Positions 1-6,644 of a stretch of 10,199 nucleotides of DNA are shown piece by piece. Position 1 is the first letter of the stretch, and the number at the start of each line of letters is the position of its first letter. The notes beneath the pieces are model-generated. The model saw only the letters and a program-made list of their open reading frames with translations, was not told where the DNA came from and searched no databases. The stretch is from an uncultured Phycisphaerales bacterium. GTDB lineage: Bacteria; Planctomycetota; Phycisphaerae; Phycisphaerales; SM1A02. The position numbers were made by a program, and so were the translations under genes. The stretch is from the NCBI GenBank assembly GCA_946886375.1, contig CAMPIL010000102.1:1-10199 (forward strand). The letters run 5' to 3'.

Positions 1-72
1 GCGAAAGCCGATGGCGAACTGGCGCTGATCATGTCGGTGGAATGCGTGTTGGTGTTGGATCGAAACTGGCAT
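1..72 (-). CDS. 5' end of an unidentified gene leaving the left edge
   Basis: On the minus strand an ATG (complement of 70-72) opens a frame that stays open for 24 codons to the window edge, beginning MPVSIQHQHAFHRHDQRQFA. It is preceded at an ideal 5-base distance by AGGAGGTG (complement of 78-85), the best Shine-Dalgarno match in the window, and this is the main reason to call it. The visible peptide is rich in His and Gln, has no hydrophobic signal sequence and matches no family I recognise. It would be transcribed away from the Kelch-tyrosinase gene. The short visible length means it could still be a chance frame. Confidence 0.4.
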   Translation of the reverse strand, partial: MPVSIQHQHAFHRHDQRQFAIGFR

Positions 73-77
73 GACTG

Positions 78-85
78 CACCTCCT
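78..85 (-). promoter_or_regulatory. Strong Shine-Dalgarno for the left-edge minus-strand gene
   Basis: The complement of 78-85 reads AGGAGGTG, and 5 bases separate it from the minus-strand ATG at 72. It is the evidence for the start of the partial gene at 1-72. Confidence 0.45.
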
Positions 86-760
86 GAGTTGCCTTGTGCC
101 TTGGAGAGATGCAATGGTCGTGCCGTGCTTGAGTGCACCGCCACGTTGCGCCGAAACGTTGATTTGGCGCTGATTTGAGGCGTTCAGCTCACCGAGGCGG
201 ATAAGCACGAGGACCGACGCGCCAGCGGATTGACGCACGTGCCAGAGCGCGGGCGCGCTCAGGCAGTGCCATGCGGCCTCAACCGGCGCAGAGCGCGCCG
301 GGATGCAGCCACGGGTGAAGCGGCGACGGCGAAGCCATCCGACGCGCAACCGGTGGAAAGTGAACTCCGATGTCCGCTTCTTTCTCGCCTCGAGCACCGT
401 AAGAAGGAAGATTTCAAACCTGAGCCACAGCGACTGCACTGTGCGCACGGCATCGAGTTCGATGAGGAATTTGCGTTCCGGTGAGCGCTGCTTCGCCCTC
501 TGGGGGTGTAATCGAGAGCCAAACTATCTACGGGTTGCGCTTTACCCGTGGCGACAAACCTGCGCCCCTGCGGCGCGAAATTGTGCCAAACGGCTGCGCG
601 CTAGCCCGGCCTCGTAATCCCGATTTCTTCATCTTTCAGTGCAGGGTGGAGCGCTTCTTCCCTAGGGAGCCGCGGTCGTGCGTTCTGCGGGCACAGCTAG
701 GGATAGTACCCAAAGCCGCGAGTTGTCTATTTTAGTCGCTCGCGACAAGTGTACGAGGGG
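86..760. other. Intergenic stretch without a convincing gene
   Basis: Several open frames cross this stretch on both strands, up to about 139 codons, but none has a ribosome site, a recognisable motif or protein-like composition. They are Arg/Ser/Ala-rich, as expected of random GC-rich DNA. It separates a leftward gene (1-72) from the rightward Kelch-tyrosinase gene, so it should hold divergent promoters, but I could not find a credible -35/-10 pair. Two small inverted repeats are present: ACGGGT (530-535) with ACCCGT (544-549) around an 8-base loop, and GTCGC (735-739) with GCGAC (742-746), nested inside TTGTC (723-727) and GACAA (744-748). The second could be an operator upstream of the tyrosinase gene; neither is established. 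Confidence 0.5.
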
Positions 761-789
761 CGTGGGCGTGTGGACGCGTGGGCGTGTGG
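761..789 (+). repeat. Tandem 13-base direct repeat in the leader of the tyrosinase gene
   Basis: CGTGGGCGTGTGG occurs exactly at 761-773 and again at 777-789, separated by ACG, giving a period of 16 bases. It ends 37 bases before the ATG at 827 and 25 bases before the ribosome site. Its position suits a regulator-binding or 5'-leader element, but it may equally be a small local duplication. Confidence 0.6.
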
Positions 790-814
790 GCCTGCCTGTC
801 ATCACCAACTTAAC

Positions 815-820
815 AAGGAG
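815..820 (+). promoter_or_regulatory. Ribosome binding site deciding the Kelch-tyrosinase start
   Basis: AAGGAG lies 6 bases before the ATG at 827. It selects that start over an in-frame start at 749, which would add 26 residues without a ribosome site and bury the signal peptide. Confidence 0.75.
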
Positions 821-826
821 CATTCC

Positions 827-3442
827 ATGTTAACATCGTTACAACGAAGAAGCGCGATACTTGCCGCGATGGTCGTCACGGTTTTGGGACTCGCAACGAC
901 TGTCCTGGCTCAGATGCCACCCTCGCCATGGAAGAAAGGGGCGCCGTTCCCGGAGCCGGATGAGGAATACTACGGCGTTGCCGCCAACGAGAAGATGTAC
1001 GTGATGAGCGGCTGGGGCGAGGGCAAGGCTCGCGGCGTCAATTACGAGTACGACCCACGCAGCGACAAATGGACGCAAAAGAAGTCGATGCCGCTGCGGT
1101 CGCACCATCCGGCGCTCGCTTCTTACAACGGCAAGATTTACGTGTGCGGCGGCTTTGTCGCCCCGGAGAAATCTCCGCTCCCCATCGGCGCCGCCTGGGA
1201 ACCCATTGACAACGTCTGGGTATACGACCCGGCGGCCGACTCCTGGAAAGCGCTGGCGCCGCTGCCAACCAAGCTTGGCGCCGCGTCGGCGGTGGAAGCG
1301 TTCGGCAAGATTCACGTGATCGGCGGCGTCACGACCGTCGAAGGGTCCAAGACTCCCTTCTTCACGTTCATGGGGCCATGCGAGGTGCTGAGCACCAACT
1401 TCGTGTACGACCCCGCCACGGATAAGTGGGAGAGTCGTAAGCCGATGGCGGTGCCGCGCAATCACACGTTCGCCGCCGCCGTCAACAACAAGATCTACGT
1501 GATCGGCGGCCGCACCGGCCACGGCTTTATCATGTCCGCCACCAATACCGACGCGGTGGAGGAATACGATCCGGCAAACGACGTGTGGAGTGTTCCCAAG
1601 GAGCGGATGCCCACGCCCCGCAGCGGAGGCGGCTCCGGCACGGACGGCCGCCGAATCTACGCGGCCGGCGGCGAGGTAACCACCAGGGCGCTCTGCGGCG
1701 CGTATCGAGCGGTGGAGGCGTACGACCCGGCGACCAATTCCTGGGCCTTGCTGCCCTCCATGCCGTTGCCCCGTCACGGCGTCGCCGGCGCGGTGATCGG
1801 CGATCGCTTTTATCTGGTGAGCGGGATGATCCAGACTGCCGGGGCGCTGGTGATGCAAGACCCGAAGCTCGCAACCCATACCTCGTCGGTTGACATCCTG
1901 GATCTGTCTGTTTTGGGTGGGAAGAGCGAGGGTGCAAAGAGCGAGGCCGCCAAGGGTCAAGCCGACAAGGCAGAAGCCGCCAAGGCCGAAGCCAAGGCGG
2001 CGCCGGACCAGGGCGAGCGAAGGGTCTACACCCGTTACAACGTCAAGAGCCCGGAAGGGCAACAGATGCTCGAGAAATACGCGCGGGCCATCAACTTGAT
2101 GCGCGAGCTGCCCAAGCACGATTCTCATTCCTGGAAATGGTGGTGGTATACGCACTGGATCGAGGGATATCCGGCGCACCTGTGGGAGCCATCCCGGAAA
2201 CTCAAGACGCAAATCATCGCGACGCTCCCCGCCAATGTTCAATCCCTCGCCGAGGACACCTGGGACGGCTGCCAGGCCCACCCTTACAACCCGGATAACC
2301 CCGAGCAGTACCAACAGTGGTACATCTGGCCCTGGCATCGCCTGATGCTCTATCAGTTCGAGCAGACGATTCGCGAGGTGTTGCAAGATGACGAGTTTAC
2401 GCTCCCCTACTGGAACCCCGTCACCGGCGACGAAGCGGATCTCTCGCTCCCGTTCGCTTTTCGCGATCCGGGCAGTCCGCTGTTTAACAGCACTCGCTAT
2501 CCCTGGGTCAATGGGGGGGAGCGGGTCGATATGCCCGTCTTGAACTGGCTGACTTTGGACGCCCTCAACGAGAGAATGTACATTGACTCGCCGACCGGCA
2601 GCCTCGGGTTCTGCCCCCGGCTGGATCAGAACCCTCACTTCTTCACCCACATTTCCATCGGTGGCGATATGGCCGACTTCTCCACGGTCGGCGGCGACCC
2701 GATCTTCTATCTCCATCACAGCAACCTGGACCGGATCTGGGAGAGCTGGAACCGGCTGGGCAACAGCAATCCCACCGATCCCAATTACCTCAACCGCAAG
2801 TTCACGTTCGCGGACCGAAAGAAGAATCGCGTGGACATGCCGGTGAGCGCGGGCGACCGTACCGCGCAACTCGGCTATGAATATGACAATTATGCGACGC
2901 CGCCCGAGCCGGGCGCCGCGCCGGTCGCGCGGGCGCCGGCTGCGAATCGCACCAGCGCCGGCGCCGCCCCGGCGGGCGCGGCTTCGCCCGCGCCGGACTG
3001 GACGCTGACCGACGCCGCCGGCAAGACGGTCTCCCTTGCTCAGTACAAGGGGCGGCCGGTGGTCGTAATCTTCTACGAAGGTTCCGGTTGCATCCTGTGC
3101 GTGGAGCAGGTCAACAGCTTCGCGGAAAAGGCACGAGAGTTTACCAATCTCGGCATTGACCTGGTCGCGATCGGCACCGATTCGCCGGACGATCTTAAGA
3201 ACTCGCTGGCCTCTTATAAGCCAGAAGGCGGCTTCCCCTTTCCGCTGCTGTCGGACGCGAAGCTGGAGGCCTTCAAGGCCTACCGCTGCATCGATTTCGA
3301 CAACGGGCCGTTGCACGGCACCTTCCTCATCGACGCCCAGGGCCGGGTCCGTTGGCGGAACATCAGTGACAAGCCGTTCAAGGATCCCGCGTTCGTGCTG
3401 AGTCAGGCAAAGCAACTCCCCGGCGTGGCATCGGCCCGGTGA
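827..3442 (+). CDS. Secreted Kelch-tyrosinase-peroxiredoxin fusion protein
   Basis: The protein has 871 residues. Residues 1-28 form a Sec signal peptide (basic MLTSLQRR, hydrophobic core, cleavage after VLA). Residues about 35-365 are Kelch repeats, with recurrent IYVxGG and YDPAxDxW motifs, forming a beta-propeller. An Ala/Lys/Glu linker (about 362-398) leads to a tyrosinase-type dicopper domain (about 400-695). Its CuA candidates are H443 (YTHW), H485 (CQAH) and H504 (WPWHR). Its CuB ligands are H604 and H608 (HFFTH) and H630/H631 ([12 protein letters not shown]). A Pro/Ala linker (about 690-723) precedes a redoxin/AhpC-TSA-like domain (724-871) with C755-x-x-C758 and C821. Tyrosinase-family enzymes oxidise phenols or catechols with O2; the redoxin domain may handle peroxide or thiols, or deliver copper, which is inference. 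It probably acts in the periplasm or outside the cell. Normal tyrosinases lack both flanking domains. It heads a likely operon. The domain calls are confident; the substrate is unknown. Confidence 0.9.
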   Translation: MLTSLQRRSAILAAMVVTVLGLATTVLAQMPPSPWKKGAPFPEPDEEYYGVAANEKMYVMSGWGEGKARGVNYEYDPRSDKWTQKKSMPLRSHHPALASYNGKIYVCGGFVAPEKSPLPIGAAWEPIDNVWVYDPAADSWKALAPLPTKLGAASAVEAFGKIHVIGGVTTVEGSKTPFFTFMGPCEVLSTNFVYDPATDKWESRKPMAVPRNHTFAAAVNNKIYVIGGRTGHGFIMSATNTDAVEEYDPANDVWSVPKERMPTPRSGGGSGTDGRRIYAAGGEVTTRALCGAYRAVEAYDPATNSWALLPSMPLPRHGVAGAVIGDRFYLVSGMIQTAGALVMQDPKLATHTSSVDILDLSVLGGKSEGAKSEAAKGQADKAEAAKAEAKAAPDQGERRVYTRYNVKSPEGQQMLEKYARAINLMRELPKHDSHSWKWWWYTHWIEGYPAHLWEPSRKLKTQIIATLPANVQSLAEDTWDGCQAHPYNPDNPEQYQQWYIWPWHRLMLYQFEQTIREVLQDDEFTLPYWNPVTGDEADLSLPFAFRDPGSPLFNSTRYPWVNGGERVDMPVLNWLTLDALNERMYIDSPTGSLGFCPRLDQNPHFFTHISIGGDMADFSTVGGDPIFYLHHSNLDRIWESWNRLGNSNPTDPNYLNRKFTFADRKKNRVDMPVSAGDRTAQLGYEYDNYATPPEPGAAPVARAPAANRTSAGAAPAGAASPAPDWTLTDAAGKTVSLAQYKGRPVVVIFYEGSGCILCVEQVNSFAEKAREFTNLGIDLVAIGTDSPDDLKNSLASYKPEGGFPFPLLSDAKLEAFKAYRCIDFDNGPLHGTFLIDAQGRVRWRNISDKPFKDPAFVLSQAKQLPGVASAR

Positions 3443-3480
3443 CAGTAAGCCCGCTGGCATCTGATCTCTTACGCAATTCA

Positions 3481-3486
3481 GAAGGA
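3481..3486 (+). promoter_or_regulatory. Ribosome binding site deciding the DUF3237 start
   Basis: GAAGGA lies 6 bases before the ATG at 3493. It favours this start over an in-frame GTG at 3439 that overlaps the upstream stop codon but adds 18 residues not typical of the family. Confidence 0.65.
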
Positions 3487-3492
3487 TCAGTG

Positions 3493-3948
3493 ATGACCAC
3501 GATTGAAGTGCGCGAGTTGCTATACGAAGTGACCCTGAACATCACCAGCATGACGGAATACGGCGTCAGCTTTGCGGCATTGATGGCGAGGGAAGTGGCG
3601 ATACCCGTTGACGGCGCGCGATTCGATGTTGCATTTGAAGGCAGAGCGGCCGGGCCAAAGCTGAACGGCTCTGCCGTGGGAATTGATTACGCCCGCGTCC
3701 GCGCAGACGGCCGCTTCGCGCTACACATTCATGAAACGATCAGGACGGAGGATCGGCACAACATCTCCGTTCAAGGCGAAGGGATCGCCATTCCTCGGCC
3801 GCAAGGCGGCATCGCTGATCTCCGCGTGAACATGACCTTGTTTGCTTCTGAAAAGGAGTACGCGTGGGTCAACCAACTTTACGTGTGGGGCATCGGGACA
3901 TTTGATCTCGCCAGGCAAGTCATTCAGTTGGCGGCGTATTCCGCCTGA
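3493..3948 (+). CDS. DUF3237 (UPF0311) family protein
   Basis: The protein has 151 residues, close to the usual length of this small family. It shows the family pattern: an N-terminal beta-rich segment, a central KLNGSAVGIDYARVRADGRF stretch (a 'G..L.G.v...g.Dw..vr.DG' pattern), a following ETIRTEDRHNISVQGEG strand pair, and the C-terminal YAWVNQLYVWGIG motif. There is no signal peptide or membrane segment, so it is probably cytoplasmic. The biochemical role of DUF3237 is not established; members often sit near catabolic genes, and the neighbours here are an oxidase and a lactonase-like protein. It starts 50 bases after the tyrosinase gene and ends 43 bases before the SMP-30-like gene, so co-transcription is likely. 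Confidence 0.8.
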   Translation: MTTIEVRELLYEVTLNITSMTEYGVSFAALMAREVAIPVDGARFDVAFEGRAAGPKLNGSAVGIDYARVRADGRFALHIHETIRTEDRHNISVQGEGIAIPRPQGGIADLRVNMTLFASEKEYAWVNQLYVWGIGTFDLARQVIQLAAYSA

Positions 3949-3991
3949 GTGAGGAACGTGACAACCTCCAATCAAATACGAAAGGTGCGAC

Positions 3992-5035
3992 ATGAGAGTG
4001 ACCAAAGCCAAAAAGCATCGAACACGGCTGGCGGTGGTGGCGGCGCTGGCGATGCCGATCGCTGTGCACGCCTGGGAGCGCGGCACCGTCGAGCGCTTTG
4101 CCACGCTGCCCGCGGGTGAGGCGCACCCCGAGGGCATATGCGCGGACCGCGAGGGCAATGTCTACGTCGTCACCGTGGCAGCCGACAAACCCGACACCGC
4201 TGGCGGCACGCTGCTGGTCTTCGATCCCAACGGCAAGCACCTGCGGACGGTGAGGATCGCCGCCTCGACTCCGTGGCTGCTTGACCTTCGCTTCCATCCG
4301 CAGACCGGACAGTTGCTCGTGGTTGATTACAAAGCCGCGAAGGTGCTGAGCGTCGATACCAATACTGGCGCCTCGTCGGTGTTCATGACGGTCACGGGCG
4401 AGAACCCGGGGCTCGATGGGTTGACCATCGACAATTCCGGCAACGTCTACGTCACCGACGCCCACGAAGGCATCATCTGGAAAGTTGGACCAGACGGCGG
4501 CGCCGGGACCGCCTGGGTCAAGAGCCCGCTGCTCAAACCAACCAGGCCGCCGCCCCCCATTGGCGCGAATGGACTCGCATTCAACAACAAGCAGACAGCG
4601 TTGTTCGTCGCCAACACGGCGCAAGACACGATCGTGAAAATACCGGTGAGCGGCCCGGCTCTCGAGGCCGGCACCCCCGAGGTCTTCGTCAACCGCGCCG
4701 GCGGCGGACCGGACGGGATCATCATCGACGAGCACGACAATCTCTGGATCGCCTGCAATCAGTCCAACGAGATCATGGTGCTCGAGCCGACGCAAGGCCG
4801 GGTCATCGCCAAGCTCGGCGACTTCGGCGGGATCGACAAGGACGGCGCGCCCATCGGTTTTCTCTGGTCGAATAGCCTGATATTCCACGGCGACGATGTG
4901 CTGGTCACGAACCTCTCGCTCGACATCGGCGCGCATGCGCCGGGACTGCAGACGGTCGATGGACCGTGGGCTGGCCAGGTGAAGGTCCACACCGTTTCAA
5001 AAATCAAGAAGCATATACCACGCGTCCCGCGATGA
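3992..5035 (+). CDS. Secreted SMP-30/gluconolactonase-like beta-propeller protein
   Basis: The protein has 347 residues. Residues 1-27 form a signal peptide with a basic N-terminus, a hydrophobic core and an AVHA cleavage site, so the product is exported. The rest is a six-bladed propeller of the SMP-30/gluconolactonase/LRE type, with NHL-like strand pairs such as GNVYVVT, GNVYVTDA and DNLWIACN. The three residues that bind the catalytic metal in SMP-30 have plausible equivalents: E47 (HPEGI), N193 (GANGLAF) and D241 (GPDGI). Family members hydrolyse sugar lactones or related esters, but many exported relatives are uncharacterised. The start follows AAAGGTG at 3981-3987 with 4 bases of spacing. 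It sits 43 bases after the DUF3237 gene. A loop at about 183-190 is Pro-rich (RPPPPI). The fold is confident; the reaction is not. Confidence 0.82.
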   Translation: MRVTKAKKHRTRLAVVAALAMPIAVHAWERGTVERFATLPAGEAHPEGICADREGNVYVVTVAADKPDTAGGTLLVFDPNGKHLRTVRIAASTPWLLDLRFHPQTGQLLVVDYKAAKVLSVDTNTGASSVFMTVTGENPGLDGLTIDNSGNVYVTDAHEGIIWKVGPDGGAGTAWVKSPLLKPTRPPPPIGANGLAFNNKQTALFVANTAQDTIVKIPVSGPALEAGTPEVFVNRAGGGPDGIIIDEHDNLWIACNQSNEIMVLEPTQGRVIAKLGDFGGIDKDGAPIGFLWSNSLIFHGDDVLVTNLSLDIGAHAPGLQTVDGPWAGQVKVHTVSKIKKHIPRVPR

Positions 5036-5132
5036 TTCTGTGGGCGCCGGTGGCTGATCGGCAGACGCGCGACATCGTTGCGTTCCCATGTCGCCGAGAC
5101 CTCCGTCCTCGCACGCCAGTACCGATCAACAT

Positions 5133-5137
5133 GAGGA
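5133..5137 (+). promoter_or_regulatory. Ribosome binding site deciding the porin start
   Basis: GAGGA lies 5 bases before the ATG at 5143. It favours this start over the ATG at 5131, which overlaps the site, and over much longer in-frame extensions into the SMP-30-like gene. Confidence 0.55.
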
Positions 5138-5142
5138 CTCAT

Positions 5143-6597
5143 ATGAACCTGCGCTACACACTGCGGCGAACTCGTCACAAGCCGAACGCCGTCATCGCTG
5201 CGGTCGTGCGCCATCAACGCTGCGGCCAATTCGCTTCGGTGTTCACACTCTTCGAGCTTCTTGTAGTGATCATCGCCTTGACGTTGTGCGTTACGGTCGT
5301 TCGCGGGCATGCATGCGACAACACGCGCGCGGCCGACAGCGGCGACACCGGCGCGGCTGAGGCGTCCTCGACCAGCACCGCGCCACAGCCTCCCCCGTTC
5401 GGCGGTCCGTGGGATACACGACCGAAGTTAACCGGTGACTGGTATGGCCTGCGTGAAGACTTGCGCGAACACGGATTCACCTTCGACATCAGCGCGACAA
5501 TGTACTATCAGGGAATTGTCAGTGGCGGGCTGAACGAATCCTTTGAGTTTGGGGGCCGCAACGATTACATAATGAACGTGGATGGTCAGAAGGCGGGGCT
5601 CTGGCCAGGGCTGTTCATCAATCTCCACGGCGAAACCGTCTATGGCGACTCTCCCAATCTCGATACCGGCGCGATCGTTCCGGTCAGTATCGGCCGCTCC
5701 CTTCCGGCCATTGAAGGCACCGTGACCGCGCTGACTTCTGTGAAGGTGACGCAGGCGCTATCGGAAAGCTTTGTCCTGTACGCAGGTAAGATCAACACGG
5801 TTGACAATCTTCAACAGCCGTTCATGCCCGGGAAGGGGCTTGACGCGGGCTTCATGAATGGCGCGTTCGTGTTTAACCCCGTCCTGGGACGAACGATTCC
5901 CTACTCCACGTTCGGCGTCGGGGCTGCCATCCTGTCGAACGGTCAACCGCTGGCGACGTTAACTGTGTACGACACCAACGATACCTCGACCACGAGCCCT
6001 TTTCATAATCTCTTTGACAACGGGGTGATCATCTATCCCACAGTCAGCCTGCCAACGAAATTTTTCGGCATGCCCGGCCACCAGACTGTCTGGGGTGCGT
6101 ACAGCTCCGGCAGCTATCCCATACTCGAACCCGATTCGTTGACGATCTTCCCGCCGCCGCTGCCGGGGCCTCCACCAATAATTTCCACGCGCGGTTCCTG
6201 GTGGATTGACTACCGGGTCGACCAAGCGCTTTGGGTCGACTCTGAAGATCCAACACGCACTTGGGGCGTCTTCGGGGATTTTGGAATCAGCGACGGCAAG
6301 CCCAACCCTGTTCGCTGGTCCGCCATCGCGGGCATCGGCGGGAGCAGTCCGATCCCGAGCCGCAAACTGGATACGTTTGGCGTCGCGTATTACTACCTCG
6401 CTATAAGCAACTCATTCAAAGATGATCTCGGGCCGCTCGCATCCCTGCTGCGCGATGAGCACGGCATGGAACTCTTCTACAACGTGGCGGTCACGCCCTG
6501 GTTTCACGTCACTGCCGATATGCAAGTGATCACACCAATTCTCGATCGCGCCGACACCGCAATTGTGCTTGGCTTCAGGGCGAGGATCGACTTCTGA
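5143..6597 (+). CDS. OprB-type carbohydrate-selective porin
   Basis: The protein has 484 residues from the ATG at 5143. Residues 1-57 are a long export leader: basic residues followed by a hydrophobic core at 34-53, with likely cleavage near RGHA. The core reads FTLFELLVVIIAL, which resembles a type IV prepilin start except that the residue before Phe is Val, not Gly. After a Ser/Thr/Pro-rich spacer the mature protein shows the OprB opening LTGDWYGLREDLREHGFTFD, alternating barrel strands, a C-terminal block with YNVAVTPWFHVTADMQVI, and a terminal Phe (ARIDF) as in outer-membrane barrels. OprB proteins admit glucose and other small carbohydrates across the outer membrane. It follows the SMP-30-like gene by 107 bases and may share its transcript. 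A Pro-rich loop (about 335-350) is probably extracellular. Family is confident; the exact leader is not. Confidence 0.85.
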   Translation: MNLRYTLRRTRHKPNAVIAAVVRHQRCGQFASVFTLFELLVVIIALTLCVTVVRGHACDNTRAADSGDTGAAEASSTSTAPQPPPFGGPWDTRPKLTGDWYGLREDLREHGFTFDISATMYYQGIVSGGLNESFEFGGRNDYIMNVDGQKAGLWPGLFINLHGETVYGDSPNLDTGAIVPVSIGRSLPAIEGTVTALTSVKVTQALSESFVLYAGKINTVDNLQQPFMPGKGLDAGFMNGAFVFNPVLGRTIPYSTFGVGAAILSNGQPLATLTVYDTNDTSTTSPFHNLFDNGVIIYPTVSLPTKFFGMPGHQTVWGAYSSGSYPILEPDSLTIFPPPLPGPPPIISTRGSWWIDYRVDQALWVDSEDPTRTWGVFGDFGISDGKPNPVRWSAIAGIGGSSPIPSRKLDTFGVAYYYLAISNSFKDDLGPLASLLRDEHGMELFYNVAVTPWFHVTADMQVITPILDRADTAIVLGFRARIDF

Positions 6598-6611
6598 TCA
6601 GGACTGGCTCA

Positions 6612-6632
6612 CAATGAACTGCTTGCGCGAGC
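6612..6632 (+). repeat. Short RHS-like scrap at the upstream edge of the RHS gene
   Basis: Positions 6612-6626 are identical over 15 bases to 7202-7216 inside the RHS gene, where they encode part of INELLAR. At 6613-6633 they can be read NELLARA, but in a different frame from the RHS gene that begins a few bases later. It may be a leftover of a rearranged RHS repeat. A 15-base match could also arise by chance in a window this size, so confidence is limited. Confidence 0.35.
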
Positions 6633-6644
6633 CACATCACGTCT

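Noticed and set aside
29..448. Minus-strand open frame of 139 codons in the left intergenic region
   Set aside because: Arg/Ser/Ala-rich with no motif or ribosome site, and it overlaps in another frame the better-supported start at 72 with its AGGAGGTG.
259..522. Minus-strand frame with a Cys-rich stretch (CAQCSRCGSG) like a zinc ribbon
   Set aside because: No ribosome site, low-complexity continuation and no second convincing Cys pair in proper spacing; most likely chance.
230..735. Three overlapping + strand frames of 84-104 codons
   Set aside because: No start signals, motifs or conserved-looking composition in any of them.
723..750. TTGTCT at 723-728 as a -35 box for the tyrosinase gene
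   Set aside because: At 17 bases spacing the -10 position reads CAAGTG, which is not promoter-like.
749..826. Upstream in-frame extension of the tyrosinase gene
   Set aside because: The ATG at 827 has AAGGAG at ideal spacing and begins a clean signal peptide; the extension crosses the tandem 13-mer and the ribosome site.
839..3460. Very long minus-strand open frame (about 873 codons) opposite the Kelch-tyrosinase gene
   Set aside because: Its translation has no domains and is a mirror of the + strand gene's GC-rich codon pattern; the + strand frame has a signal peptide, ribosome site and clear motifs.
3439..3492. GTG start for the DUF3237 gene overlapping the upstream stop
   Set aside because: The ATG at 3493 has GAAGGA at 6 bases, and the extra 18 residues do not fit the family.
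3920..4990. Minus-strand open frame of about 356 codons opposite the SMP-30-like gene
   Set aside because: No recognisable protein features; an antisense shadow of a well-supported propeller gene.
5302..5320. Lipoprotein signal (RGHAC) in the porin leader
   Set aside because: The residues before Cys do not fit the lipobox, and OprB porins are not lipoproteins.
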